Shown here one piece after another: positions 28,906-38,372 of a DNA stretch of 64,000 nt. The position numbers and the translations under genes are program-made. Source of the DNA: CAZSSM01 sp964609385 (GTDB lineage Bacteria > Planctomycetota > Planctomycetia > Isosphaerales > Isosphaeraceae); contig CAZSSM010000025.1 of assembly GCA_964609385.1 (NCBI GenBank), positions 1-64,000 on the forward strand, written 5' to 3'. Each line of letters starts with the position of its first letter. Position 1 is the stretch's first letter. Below the pieces are notes generated by a model that was given only the letters and a program-made list of their open reading frames with translations, was not told where the DNA came from and made no database searches.

Positions 28906-30375
28906 ATGACGATCCGCGCCCCCCGAGGCCATGCTGACGGTCCGCTCGCCTCGATGAACCGCCGCACGCTGCTTTACGGGCTCGGGGCGAGCCTGGGGAG
29001 CGTCGCCCTCTCGGCCCTCCTGGGCGAGTCGGCCGTCGCCTCCGAGTCTGACGGCTCGGGCTCGGCCCCGTCCGACGGCCCGCTGACTCCCAAACGGCCC
29101 CATCTCCGGGCGCGGGCCAAGTCGTGCATCTTTCTGATGATGGAGGGCGGCCCCAGCCACATCGACACCTTCGACCCCAAGCCGAAGCTCGGGCAACTGC
29201 ACCTCCAGGAGTTCGTCCGACGCGACGAGCGGCAGTCGGCCATGGCCAGCGGGACCCGCTACTACGTGGAGAGCCCCTTCGCCTTCCGGAAGGTCGGTCA
29301 GAGCGGCGCCGACATGGCCGTCGAATGGGAGCACCTGGCCAAGGTCGCCGACGAACTCTGCTTCTACCGCGGTTTACAGGCCGAGTCGGTCAATCACCCG
29401 ACAGCGATGTATCACATCAACACCGGCAACCGGTTCGGGGGCGACCCAGCGGTCGGCTCGTGGGTCACCTATGGCCTGGGCAGCGAGAACCGCGACCTGC
29501 CCGGCTTCCTCGTCCTACCCGAGCTGTCCTACCCTCAAGGCGGGGCGGCCAACTGGTCCAATGGCTTCCTGCCGGCCCACTTCCAGGGGACCCCACTGCG
29601 CTCGCAGGGCTCGCCGATCCTCGACCTGGAGCCGCCCGTCGGGGTCGACCGCAACCGTCAACGCGCCAATCTCGACCTGTTGGCCCAACTCAATCAGGCA
29701 CACCGCGAGTCGGCACCGGCCCCGATCCGCGACGAGTTGTCGGCGCGGATCGCCAGCTATGAATTGGCCTTCCGGATGCAGGTGCAGGTGCCTGAGCTGC
29801 TCGACATCGACGGCGAGGACGAGGCGACGCGCCAGCTCTACGGGATCGGTGAGGAGGCGACCGATGCCTTCGGACGCAAGTGCTTACTGGCCCGTCGGCT
29901 CATCGAGCGTGGGGTCCGGTTTGTCCAGCTCTACAACGGCACTTGGGACTCGCACGACTACATCGCACGGGCGCACAAGGCCTTGATCCGTGGGGTCGAC
30001 AAGCCGATCGCCGCCCTGATCACCGACTTGAGGCGTCGAGGCCTGCTCGACGAGACGCTGGTCGTCTGGTGCGGCGAGTTCGGCCGGAGCCCCGACAACG
30101 GGATCCGGGGCGGGACCGCCTACGGTCGCGACCACAACGCCGAAGCGATGACCGTCTGGATGGCCGGCGGCGGGACCAAGGCCGGTCAGACCGTCGGCGC
30201 CACCGATGAGATCGGTGCCCAGGCCGTCGAATGCATCCACCCGATCCGCGACCTCCACGTCACCCTCCTGCACCTGCTCGGCCTCGACGACAACCGCCTA
30301 ACTTATTTCCATGCCGGGCGCTTCAAACAACTCTCCCAGTTCGGAGGCCAAGTGATCTCCGAATTGATTGCTTGA
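28906..30375 (+). CDS. DUF1501 secreted protein, partner of the DUF1549/DUF1553 gene
   Basis: A 489-residue DUF1501 protein. The N-terminus has a twin-arginine-like signal (MNRRTLLYGLGASLGSVALS). Landmarks are FLMMEGGPSHIDTFDPKP, YHINTGNRFGGDP, LYNGTWDSHDYIARAH, WCGEFGRSPDN and the C-terminal HPIRDLHVTLLHLLGLD. ATG at 28906 is strongly supported by GAGAGGAG seven bases upstream; an internal ATG just before NRRTLL is a possible alternative. It starts 51 bases after the DUF1553 stop, the standard planctomycete two-gene arrangement. The family belongs to the alkaline-phosphatase superfamily by fold and its reaction is not established. Two hairpins follow the stop. Confidence 0.93.
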   Translation: MTIRAPRGHADGPLASMNRRTLLYGLGASLGSVALSALLGESAVASESDGSGSAPSDGPLTPKRPHLRARAKSCIFLMMEGGPSHIDTFDPKPKLGQLHLQEFVRRDERQSAMASGTRYYVESPFAFRKVGQSGADMAVEWEHLAKVADELCFYRGLQAESVNHPTAMYHINTGNRFGGDPAVGSWVTYGLGSENRDLPGFLVLPELSYPQGGAANWSNGFLPAHFQGTPLRSQGSPILDLEPPVGVDRNRQRANLDLLAQLNQAHRESAPAPIRDELSARIASYELAFRMQVQVPELLDIDGEDEATRQLYGIGEEATDAFGRKCLLARRLIERGVRFVQLYNGTWDSHDYIARAHKALIRGVDKPIAALITDLRRRGLLDETLVVWCGEFGRSPDNGIRGGTAYGRDHNAEAMTVWMAGGGTKAGQTVGATDEIGAQAVECIHPIRDLHVTLLHLLGLDDNRLTYFHAGRFKQLSQFGGQVISELIA

Positions 30376-30383
30376 ACAGGGCC

Positions 30384-30402
30384 CAAGATTTATTTTATCT
30401 TG
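30384..30402 (+). terminator. Short hairpin downstream of the DUF1501 gene
   Basis: CAAGAT pairs with ATCTTG across a seven-base AT loop, followed by CTTTC, starting nine bases after the stop at 30375. It is a weak intrinsic terminator candidate on its own. Confidence 0.35.
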
Positions 30403-30415
30403 CTTTCAATAACGA

Positions 30416-30454
30416 CTGCCACCAGCGTCTTGATTACCAAGACGCTGGTGGCAG
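30416..30454 (+). terminator. Perfect 17-bp stem hairpin, likely terminator
   Basis: CTGCCACCAGCGTCTTG and its exact reverse complement are separated by ATTAC. It lies 41 bases after the DUF1501 stop within an AT-rich flank. There is no T-run after the stem, so a role in mRNA 3'-end stability or Rho-assisted termination is as likely as intrinsic termination. Confidence 0.65.
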
Positions 30455-30751
30455 CGACATTAATATAATCTAGAGACTATTTATCCTATATTCTTACGTC
30501 TCCACCTGATCCCTCGTTTCGCCAGGTGACGTGCCTCAAGGTCCGACACCATCGTACTCTTTCCCGAGAACCTCTTGAGCGACCTGGAGGAGGGGAATCA
30601 ACCCTAGGCCGGACCGAAACCGTGCGGATTCGCTTCAAAAAAGGGAAAACCGTGGGTGAACTTCCGGACTATACTGAGAGCGATCGTGAGCGCAAGCGAA
30701 CGGTCGCATACCACCCATTTGTTCTCCCATGCCCCCCACAGGAACCGCACC

Positions 30752-31324
30752 ATGCTTCGCACCCTGGCTCTCTCTGCGCTGATCGCCCTCATCGCGGTCG
30801 TCCCCGCCTCGGCCATCACCGTCTTCACCGCCACGCTGACCGGCGATCAGGAAGTGCCCCCGGCGGACACCGATGCCTTTGGAACCGCCACCCTCATGCT
30901 CAACGACGCCCAGGACCGGCTCGAGATCTCCATCGAGATGACCGGCATCGACCTGGACGGCAATCAGACGGCCGACACGGGCGACGACCTGACCGTCGCG
31001 CACATTCACCTCGGTGATTTCGGTGAGAACGGCCCGGTCGTCTTCGGCTTCGTCGGCCCCAACAGCGACCTCAACGGTGACCTGGAGATCGACCCGGTCG
31101 CCGGCACGATCGTCAGCGCCTGGGACATCGACGAAGGCAACAACACCACCCTGACCGAACAGTTGGGCAACCTGTTCACCCAAGGCCTCTACTTCAACAT
31201 CCACACCGAGGAATTCCCCGGCGGTGAGATCCGAGGCCAGATCATCCCTGAGCCCTCCAGCCTCGCCCTGATCGCCCTGGGTGGTCTCGGCGGCCTGGTC
31301 GCCCTCCGACGCCGGACCCGCTGA
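30752..31324 (+). CDS. CHRD-domain protein with PEP-CTERM sorting signal
   Basis: A 190-residue exported protein. Signal peptide: MLRTLALSALIALIAVVPAS. The body is a CHRD domain (TATLTGDQEVPPADT, AHIHLGDFGENGPVV, NIHTEEFPGGEIRGQI), a beta-sandwich found in surface and extracellular proteins. The C-terminus PEPSSLALIALGGLGG plus VALRRRTR is a classical PEP-CTERM tripartite signal (PEP motif, hydrophobic helix, basic tail) recognised by an exosortase, so the protein should be processed and placed in extracellular matrix or on the surface. ATG at 30752 has AGGAA ten bases upstream and begins the signal peptide; the frame is open further upstream to 30656. No exosortase gene is visible in the window. 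Confidence 0.92.
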   Translation: MLRTLALSALIALIAVVPASAITVFTATLTGDQEVPPADTDAFGTATLMLNDAQDRLEISIEMTGIDLDGNQTADTGDDLTVAHIHLGDFGENGPVVFGFVGPNSDLNGDLEIDPVAGTIVSAWDIDEGNNTTLTEQLGNLFTQGLYFNIHTEEFPGGEIRGQIIPEPSSLALIALGGLGGLVALRRRTR

Positions 31325-32101
31325 GTCCAGTCTTTCCTGTTTGAACCCCTCTCGGATCGTCCGGACAATCCCACTCTCCCCTAACGGCCGATCGGGCGTC
31401 CCCTGTACCTGATCGGCCGTGTTCGCTCGAATCCCCGCGATGATCCCGACCGACCGATGCCCGTGGAGCCCGGTCGCCTCTATAAGATCGTGGACTATGG
31501 CCTCGCAATTCGTAGCTGCGTCGAGTCCCGATCAGGATCGGCGGCCCGCCGGCCCAATCTCTCCGATGACCGGTCCGATCCACCCAATCGTCCTCGGCCA
31601 ACCGATCCCCGAGCGACCAGTCCTTCCGCAGCATCAGCTTCGATCCGGTCCGTGCAGCCGTCTTTCCGGCCGGATGCACTGCTCGACCCAGGATCTTGAG
31701 CACGGTTTTGCCGATCGCGCATGTCTCGAGGCGCCTTGATCGATCGCCCACGCACCGAACCGTGCGGCCTTCGATGACAATCCGGCCACCCCACACGACC
31801 CTTCGGTCCCTAATGACCCAATCGGACACCTGGTCGGCGGGACAACATCAAGGGGACAAACATCCAAAAGAGCCTAGAAGGTCCATGCATGCCGCAATGC
31901 ATCGATATCGTAACCTTGATGGGTTCCTCCTGAAGTGTTGGGGCTGATCGGGGTTCTGGAGGGACGCATGGATCGTCCCGGCTGGAACCATCGGGACGTT
32001 CTGGCAAAATGGTGCCGTCGACGAGCGACCGGAGTGACCCTTCAGGATCGATCATCGGTCGTCTCGCCCACCTTGAACATCCGCACGGAACCGACGCTCC
32101 C
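31325..32101. other. Intergenic region before the penicillin acylase gene
   Basis: About 780 bases with no supportable gene. Frames on both strands are Arg/Ser/Pro-rich and lack start sites or family motifs. It contains the palindrome at 31384-31420. The promoter of the acylase gene should be near its right end. Confidence 0.45.
31384..31420 (+). terminator. Palindrome downstream of the CHRD gene
   Basis: ACGGCCGATC and GATCGGCCGT form a perfect 10-bp stem with a 17-base loop, 59 bases after the stop at 31324. No T-run follows. A terminator or mRNA-end hairpin is plausible. Confidence 0.4.
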
Positions 32102-34660
32102 ATGTCCAGCAGCCCCCACGAACCGGCCCATGGCTCCGAGTCCGAAGCGAGCACAACGACCAACCCCTCGGAACCGTCGGTCTCGACGAACGACACGCGC
32201 CCATCCAAGAAGCGTCGGCCGATCCTTCGGTTCTTGGGCCTCGCCTTGATGTTCGTGGTGATCGCGATCGCGGTCGTCGTCTGGCAACTCCGAGCGCGAC
32301 TGGTCGGCGGTCTCCCCCCGATCGACGGGGTGATCGCGGTCGATCCGGGGTCGGTCCGTGCGTCGATCACGATCACACGCGATGCGTTGGGGATCCCGAC
32401 AATCGTCGCCCAGGACCGCAACGACTTGGCCTTCGGGCTCGGCTTCGTCCACGCCCAAGACCGTTATTTTCAGATGGACCTGATCCGTCGAGGCGCTGCT
32501 GGGGAACTGGCCGCCCTGCTCGGGCCGATCCCATCGGTCATCGATCGCGACAGGACGATTCGGCTCCACCGGTTCCGCGACGTGGCGCGACGGGCCATCG
32601 CCGATTACGACGCGGAGGACCGTCGGTATCTCGAGGCGTATGTGGCGGGCGTCAACGCCGGCCTGGCCTCGATCGAAACCAAACCGTTCGCCTACCAAGT
32701 CCTGGGTGGTGAGCCGGAGCCGTGGACGCTCGAGGACTGCCTTCTCGTCGGCGCGGCGATGCACCTGGACCTCAACGACTACGCCGGCTACGAAGCGCTC
32801 TTCGGTGCTGTTGCCGAGGCCCTCCCGACGGAGTTGGTCGCCTTCCTCACTCCGCGCGGTACGCTCGCCTGGGACGACCCACTGATCGGCGACCCGATCC
32901 CGGAGAACCCGATCCCCGGCCCTGACGTGATCGACCTCCGCGCTGACGTGATGCGACAAACCGTCGCTGAACCGTCCGACGAGCCCGAAGGCCGGACCGG
33001 TTGGCTCGGACCCAACGAGCCCGACGAGCTGGTGCGGGGCAGCAACAGTTGGGTCGTCTCGGGAGCGCACACCGAGCACGGAGCCGCCTTGGTGGCCAAC
33101 GACATGCATCTGGGCTTGTCAGTCCCCTGCATCTGGTACCGCGTGGCCTTGGACTGGCCCGACCCGCGCGGTGAAGGCCCCGACGATCGGCTGCTCGCCG
33201 CCGGCCTGACCATCCCGGGTGGGCCGGCGATGATCGCCGGCAGCAACGGACACATCGCCTGGGCCCTGACCAACTCGGGAGGCGACTGGGCCGACCTCGT
33301 CGTCCTCGACGACGACGCGAGCGATCCCATCGTCGAGATCGCCGAGGAGGTCATTGAAGTCCGCGACGGGTCCGAGATCCGGATCGACATCGAGATCACC
33401 CGGTTCGGACCGATCTATGACCGAGACGGTTCGGGGCGTCCGCGGGCCCTCCGATGGCTCGCTCACGACCCCGGAGCGCACAACTTGGACCTCGCGCGGA
33501 TGGTGGAGGTTCTCGACGTCGACGAGGCGCTCGACCTCGCCCCGCTTTGCGGGACGCCCCCGCTAAACGTCTTGGTCGGCGATCGCGATGGACAGATCGG
33601 CTGGACGATCATGGGCCGGATCCCCAGGCGGGTCGGCCGGACCGCCGACGGCCGATTCCCGGCGACCGCCGAGCACGCCGGCACCTGGGAGGGATTTCTC
33701 GAGCCCGAGGAGTATCCCCGGATCGTCGACCCGCCCGAGGGGTTCCTCTGGACCGCCAACCAGCGACTCGTCGACCGCGACGACCTCGATAAGCTCGGAA
33801 TCGGCCGCTACGACCCAGGTTGCCGAGGCGGCATGATCCACAAACGTCTCGAAGCTCAGGATGTCTTCGATGAAGCGGATATGCTCGCGATCCAGCTCGA
33901 CGACCACGCTGTGTTCTGGGAGCGATGGCGCGACCTACTCATCTCAACGCGGGAGGGCAACGCGACTGAGGACCCGCAATACGAAGCGCTCTTGGAAGCC
34001 GTCGAGTCAGGTTGGTCCGGCCGCGCGACGCCCGATGCGGTCGGCTTCCGGATCGTCTGGGAGTTCCGCAACCGAACTATCCGCGCTGCCGTCGAACCGC
34101 TGGTCCGGGCCGCTCTCGAACGTGACCCCAGCCTCACCTACGCCCACCTCCCGCTTGAAGGCCCGGCCTGGACCCTGGTCACCGAGCGGCCCGAACATCT
34201 GCTAGCACCCGGATATGACTCCTGGAACGACCTCCTGACGGCACAGGTCGAGGCGATCCGGGCCGACATCGCGTCCCGAGGGACGACGATCGACAACTAC
34301 AACTGGGGCGAACGGAACAACTTCGTGCTCCAACACCCGTTGAGCTTGGCCGTCCCACCGCTCTCCAAGGCCTTCGCGGTGATCGGGGCGCCGTTGGACA
34401 TGCCCGCAATCCCCTGCAACGGCGCGACGTCACACATGCCCCGAATCTACGGCAGCGGCTTCGGAGCCTCCGAGCGGTTCGCCGTTGCCCCGGGGCACGA
34501 AGACAAGGGTTACATGCACATCCCCGGGGGCCAGAGCGAGCATCCCTTCTCCGATTACTACAGCGCCGGTTTCGAGGACTGGGCGTACGGCAAAGCGAGC
34601 CCCTTCTTACCCGGCAAACCCGTCGCCACCCTCCAACTCGTCCCGGAACCTGAGAGCTGA
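32102..34660 (+). CDS. Penicillin acylase family N-terminal-nucleophile hydrolase
   Basis: An 852-residue precursor. A basic segment and a hydrophobic helix (about 41-64) act as an uncleaved signal anchor or signal. The alpha-chain region has the family start TRDALGIPTIVAQD and FVHAQDRYFQMDLIRRGAAG. The autocatalytic site is G/S in VRGSNSWVVSGA, making Ser314 the N-terminal nucleophile of the beta chain; ANDMHLGLSVPCIWY and the oxyanion Asn region (ALTNSGGDWADL, TANQRLV) follow. Known members hydrolyse beta-lactam side-chain amides, acyl-homoserine lactones and other N-acyl compounds; the substrate here cannot be predicted. ATG at 32102 is taken because the sequence upstream of it is low complexity; the frame is open from 32009. 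Confidence 0.93.
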   Translation: MSSSPHEPAHGSESEASTTTNPSEPSVSTNDTRPSKKRRPILRFLGLALMFVVIAIAVVVWQLRARLVGGLPPIDGVIAVDPGSVRASITITRDALGIPTIVAQDRNDLAFGLGFVHAQDRYFQMDLIRRGAAGELAALLGPIPSVIDRDRTIRLHRFRDVARRAIADYDAEDRRYLEAYVAGVNAGLASIETKPFAYQVLGGEPEPWTLEDCLLVGAAMHLDLNDYAGYEALFGAVAEALPTELVAFLTPRGTLAWDDPLIGDPIPENPIPGPDVIDLRADVMRQTVAEPSDEPEGRTGWLGPNEPDELVRGSNSWVVSGAHTEHGAALVANDMHLGLSVPCIWYRVALDWPDPRGEGPDDRLLAAGLTIPGGPAMIAGSNGHIAWALTNSGGDWADLVVLDDDASDPIVEIAEEVIEVRDGSEIRIDIEITRFGPIYDRDGSGRPRALRWLAHDPGAHNLDLARMVEVLDVDEALDLAPLCGTPPLNVLVGDRDGQIGWTIMGRIPRRVGRTADGRFPATAEHAGTWEGFLEPEEYPRIVDPPEGFLWTANQRLVDRDDLDKLGIGRYDPGCRGGMIHKRLEAQDVFDEADMLAIQLDDHAVFWERWRDLLISTREGNATEDPQYEALLEAVESGWSGRATPDAVGFRIVWEFRNRTIRAAVEPLVRAALERDPSLTYAHLPLEGPAWTLVTERPEHLLAPGYDSWNDLLTAQVEAIRADIASRGTTIDNYNWGERNNFVLQHPLSLAVPPLSKAFAVIGAPLDMPAIPCNGATSHMPRIYGSGFGASERFAVAPGHEDKGYMHIPGGQSEHPFSDYYSAGFEDWAYGKASPFLPGKPVATLQLVPEPES

Positions 34661-35441
34661 TCTATCCACAGGCAAGCCCGTCCGTTGTTCGGCTTACGAG
34701 GGCCACTCGACGGGCTCGATCACCACTCGGAATCGCCTCGTTCCACTACTTACGAGGCGTGACTGAGTCCAAAACCAAGACCCTGGACTGGAGGCTCAAA
34801 ATGAACACAATCGACATTCTAGCGATCACAAAGAACTTTTTCTTCAAAACTTTCAACGAATAGGTTTATATTAGATACTATAATTTTTATCTGTGGTGCG
34901 ATCTCACCATTTCTCTCCCATACATCGAGACCAAAACGGTCGGCTCTTCCGATTGAATCCGTATGCTACTCGACCGCATCGAGGAGCCGCTCGAAGGTTC
35001 CGGATTAGGAACCCTCCTCGGTTGCTGCCGAGGCCTATTCGGAGGCGACAAGTTCTTCAAACAGAGCGTCCTAGAATCACTGTCGTACACAAACTTCACC
35101 ATAACTGAAAAATTACCTGTTTAATACACATTCTTCCTAAAGTGTCGCAACGAGCTCAGATCTCATTTCTATTCGAACGAATGGTCATTCCCCCTTCGGC
35201 TCTGGTCAGCGAACGGGGGCACAGTGAATCGGGCTGCTGTTCCTGAACTCGAAAACGCATAAGGTTTGGTTCAACTAGAGCTACCGGGGCACAGGCCGAA
35301 AGAGACGGGATCCTCAAGGTGCATGGACTTACAACCGGATCGAGACGAATGCGTCCTCGCGGATCCCCCAAGGAATGGGACCGACCGCCATGTATCTTAT
35401 AGGCTAAGGCACATGAACAACGTAGCGATCTGGCTCATCGA
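34661..35441. other. Intergenic region between convergent genes
   Basis: About 780 bases between the ends of the acylase gene and the leftward beta-helix gene. It includes AT-rich patches (about 34790-34895 and 35097-35140). AGCCCGTC at 34674-34681 could pair with GACGGGCT at about 34708-34715. No gene, tRNA or known RNA fold was recognised. Confidence 0.45.
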
Positions 35442-36683
35442 TCAATCAGCATCGGTTTCGCTCTTGATAAGCATCACGCCCAGGTTACCGTTTGCGTGGG
35501 AGTCCTTGAGGTTTCGGTGATCCGTGGCCGTGTCGACGAACAAGTTGCCGTCGATGACGACGTAACGGGTCGGCTCTTCGCCCTCCAGGACCAACCCACC
35601 GGGACGGAGTCCGGCGAACAGATTGCCGGCGATCACGAGTTCGGACGTCGATTCGAGATGGATCCCGGTCGCCAGGCGATCACCTTCGGCACGCGCGACC
35701 TGATCGGGTCCGACCGTGCTGTCGGCGAAGGCGTTCCCGCTGACGGTGATCCGACCACTGTCTGGTCCGATCCGCAACGCATCGTGCTGGACGATCGGGA
35801 ACGTGTTGCCCGTCACCGCGCAGCCGTGGGCATCGATCAGGTCGATCCCACCGCCAGTCTCGTGCGCGATCACGTTGGCGCTGAGCGTGATTCCGTAGCA
35901 GTCGCGGTCCAAGACGATCGCCCGGCCAGCGCACTCCTCGATCATGTTGCCCGAGACGACCGATCCATAAGTGTTCTCGATCACGACCCCATCACGAAGG
36001 TGATCGTCGAGATTGTTGCCGGTCACGCAGAGGTTGAATCCATCGACGCACCGGAGGGCATCTTGGTTCTCCTCGAAGTGGTTGCCGACGACCACGATGT
36101 CGTGGCATCCAATCAGGTTCAGGCCCGCTCCGGCGTTGTAGGTTAGCAGACAGTCATTGATCCGAGGATCCTCGTAGCAGTTGTCGAGCCGGATCCCGTC
36201 GCCCCCACAGGCGGTTACCGAGACCCCCTCCAGATAGATTTCATTGACACCACGGGCCACGATGCCGGCGCCCGAGTCGGAATTGCCCTCGATGTGGATG
36301 TCGCTGATCTGCACCCGCCAGATCCGCGCGTTGGCATTCTCATCGATCTCGGGCGACTGGATGATCAAGGCCGGCTGACCATCCCGGTTCCGGTTGATGA
36401 TCCGTGTGGCCGGCCCCGAGCCGACCAGCAAGGTCTCACCGGTGGTCAACATCAACGGACGGTCGATCTCGAACCGACCCGGAGGGATCCGGACGACACC
36501 ACCCTCCGCGCCCAACGCGTCCAGGGCATCCTGCAGGCTCGCGTAGTCGATCGCCTCGACCACCACCTCCGCGCCGGGCAACCGCGCCTCTTGCTGACTT
36601 GCCGCACCCAACATCCAGATCGCCAACAGGCCCAAGCCCACGCTCAGGATAATCGTCCAGGGTCGCCAACGGATCGGGTCCAT
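35442..36683 (-). CDS. Secreted right-handed parallel beta-helix protein (NosD/pectate-lyase-like)
   Basis: A 413-residue protein. A signal anchor (about 11-28, IILSVGLGLLAIWMLG) is followed by a pectate-lyase-superfamily opening (YASLQDALDALGAEGGVVRI, then PPGRFEIDRPL) and about ten helix coils with the repeating pattern GxxxxxNxFxxxxxxGIxL, for example NHFEENQDALRC, NNLDDHLRDGVVIE, NMIEECAGRAIVL and NAFADST. Such folds bind or cleave acidic polysaccharides; no lyase catalytic residues can be assigned from sequence alone. ATG at 36683 is favoured by GGGAGGA seven bases upstream over an in-frame start at 36707. It is the only gene on this strand between 31 and 36.7 kb. Confidence 0.88.
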   Translation of the reverse strand: MDPIRWRPWTIILSVGLGLLAIWMLGAASQQEARLPGAEVVVEAIDYASLQDALDALGAEGGVVRIPPGRFEIDRPLMLTTGETLLVGSGPATRIINRNRDGQPALIIQSPEIDENANARIWRVQISDIHIEGNSDSGAGIVARGVNEIYLEGVSVTACGGDGIRLDNCYEDPRINDCLLTYNAGAGLNLIGCHDIVVVGNHFEENQDALRCVDGFNLCVTGNNLDDHLRDGVVIENTYGSVVSGNMIEECAGRAIVLDRDCYGITLSANVIAHETGGGIDLIDAHGCAVTGNTFPIVQHDALRIGPDSGRITVSGNAFADSTVGPDQVARAEGDRLATGIHLESTSELVIAGNLFAGLRPGGLVLEGEEPTRYVVIDGNLFVDTATDHRNLKDSHANGNLGVMLIKSETDAD

Positions 36684-36936
36684 CGAGGAGTCCTCCCAAG
36701 GTTCCAAGGAAAATCGGGCGATCCGCCCGATCGCTCGACCTTAGGCGATCCTCTAACGAACCTCAACGAGTCGACATCGATCCCCCTTCACCTCCGAACC
36801 TGACGCCAGCAACTCGATGAACCCCAGACTCCGGGCGCGAGGCCAGAAATCTGGGGCTCATCAGTGACTCTCGAAGATCGAGTCCGTGTCAGAATGCGGT
36901 TATCGAAAGGTTATTGCCGACCTCTTCGCGTCACGA

Positions 36937-37401
36937 TCAGGGGCCGATCCACAGTCCGAAGCCGGGCACTCGGAACGAGAAGCCCGGTCGTCGGTAGACG
37001 CGGGGATACACATAGTGGCCGTATCTCCGAGGGATGATGACGCGGGGCGGGACCACATAGCCTCCTCGAAATCGACGAGGGATCGGCGCGAACCTCGGGT
37101 CGACGAAGGGGTCCAGGTACGGGGCAGGGGCGGGGACGAAGCCGCGACGGCGTCGGAACCGCCGCGCATCCTCGAAGAACTCCTCACGCGCTTCGCGAAG
37201 CTCTTCGAAATACTCTTCGCGAGCCTCGCGGAGATCCTCGAAGTCATCGGCGTCACGGAGATCTTCCAGGTACTCGCGATACGCCTCGCGGGCCTCACGC
37301 GATCCGAACCCCTGGGCTTCGGCGTCACTCACTGTCATCAGGCCGAGGGGGAGGATGAAGCCAAGAACCAGTAGGGGTTGGAGACGAAGCATCCAGCTCA
37401 T
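36937..37401 (-). CDS. Small secreted protein with charged coiled-coil repeats
   Basis: A 154-residue protein of unknown function. Signal peptide at about 5-29 (LQPLLVLGFILPLGLMTVS, ending AEAQ). Residues about 33-80 are strongly charged and repetitive (EDLREAREEYFEELREAREE), predicting a coiled coil, and are followed by an Arg run and a Pro/Tyr/Arg-rich tail (PAPAPYLDPFVDPRFAPI; RYGHYVYPRVYRRPGF). The tail resembles low-complexity secreted planctomycete proteins of the cell surface. ATG at 37401 has GGAGAG upstream. It diverges from the radical SAM gene at 37700. Confidence 0.75.
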   Translation of the reverse strand: MSWMLRLQPLLVLGFILPLGLMTVSDAEAQGFGSREAREAYREYLEDLRDADDFEDLREAREEYFEELREAREEFFEDARRFRRRRGFVPAPAPYLDPFVDPRFAPIPRRFRGGYVVPPRVIIPRRYGHYVYPRVYRRPGFSFRVPGFGLWIGP

Positions 37402-37699
37402 TGGGGTCTCTCCATTCAGGTGCGTTCACGTTGCTTTCGGGCCCAATCCGATCAGGACCCACATTTCTTCCATCGTGCGAGGATCGTGCCAAGGAACGTC
37501 GGAATCCCCGAAACCGCCCCGGTAAGCCCGATCCCGTCGAGCCGCCGGATCGCAGGGACCCCTTGGGGTAACGCGAGATTGGTGGGCCGACGTTACAATG
37601 GAGCCTGTTCGACGGGCATCAACCGCCCTCGAATCCCGATCCCCCGACGTCCGGACTCTGACGCGGGCCGAAGTGAGGGAAAGGCAAGGGGAGAAGCAT

Positions 37700-38356
37700 T
37701 TGGAACTCCAGGTCGCCCAGATCGTCGATTGCACCGAAGCTGAGGGGCCGGGCCGCCGGTTCGCGCTCTGGTTCCAGGGCTGCCCGCTACGCTGTCCGGG
37801 TTGCTGCAACCCGGAGATGCTCCCGTTCCGAGGCGGAGCGACCTGGACGTTGGAGGCGGTCAGAGACCGAATCGCACAGGCGCGAACCGACCGCACGATC
37901 GAGGGGATCACGCTGCTCGGAGGCGAGCCGTTTGCGCACCCCTCGGCCGCATCAGGCCTCGCCAAGATCGCCGACGACCTCGACCTCTCGGTGATGGTCT
38001 TCAGCGGCCACACCCTAGAGCAGCTCCGGGCGATGGCCGAGACCGACCCAGATATCCATGCCCTTCTGGATCAGACCGACATCCTGATCGATGGCCGCTA
38101 TCTCCGCGAGCACCCCGAGCCCCCAGGCGGTCGGCGCTGGGTCGGCTCGACCAACCAACGAGTCCATTTCCTCGGCCGGCGCGCCCAGGCCGACGATCCA
38201 CGATGGTCTGAACCAAACACCCTGGAGATCCGGCTCGTCGACGGCAGCGTCTCGGTCAACGGGTTCCCGTCGCGATCGGCGTTGGGGCTCTGGAAACGGC
38301 CTCGGCGCGCGGACCGGGCCCCGACCCGTCACCAACCGCCCACGCCCCCGCGCTGA
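37700..38356 (+). CDS. NrdG-like radical SAM protein (4Fe-4S single-cluster)
   Basis: About 218 residues. The opening VAQIVDCTEAEGPGRRFALW followed by FQGCPLRCPGCCNPE carries the CxxxCxxC iron-sulfur motif of the radical SAM activase group. GITLLGGEPFAHP is the SAM-binding GGE block, and VMVFSGHTLEQLRA and DILIDGRY follow the NrdG/PFL-activase pattern. NrdG itself generates a glycyl radical on anaerobic ribonucleotide reductase, but no nrdD is present and many such proteins serve other systems. TTG at 37700 is preferred because AAGGGGAG lies six bases upstream and homology begins there; ATG at 37598 in the same frame is the alternative. The next gene starts 16 bases after the stop, suggesting an operon. 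Confidence 0.85.
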   Translation: MELQVAQIVDCTEAEGPGRRFALWFQGCPLRCPGCCNPEMLPFRGGATWTLEAVRDRIAQARTDRTIEGITLLGGEPFAHPSAASGLAKIADDLDLSVMVFSGHTLEQLRAMAETDPDIHALLDQTDILIDGRYLREHPEPPGGRRWVGSTNQRVHFLGRRAQADDPRWSEPNTLEIRLVDGSVSVNGFPSRSALGLWKRPRRADRAPTRHQPPTPPR

Positions 38357-38372
38357 GCCGAAGGCACGCGTT

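Larger units (their letters stand above)
30376..30751. other. Intergenic region with two hairpins
   Basis: AT-rich in its first 130 bases and GC-rich afterwards. It contains the hairpins at 30384-30402 and 30416-30454 and presumably the promoter of the CHRD gene. No open frame here has a supportable start. Confidence 0.5.

Noticed and set aside
31242..31829. 195-codon minus-strand frame next to the CHRD gene
   Set aside because: Overlaps the end of the CHRD gene, lacks motifs and is Arg/Gly-rich; treated as non-coding.
34674..34716. Inverted repeat AGCCCGTC/GACGGGCT after the acylase gene as a terminator
   Set aside because: Only eight base pairs with a 26-base loop and no T-run; too weak to call.
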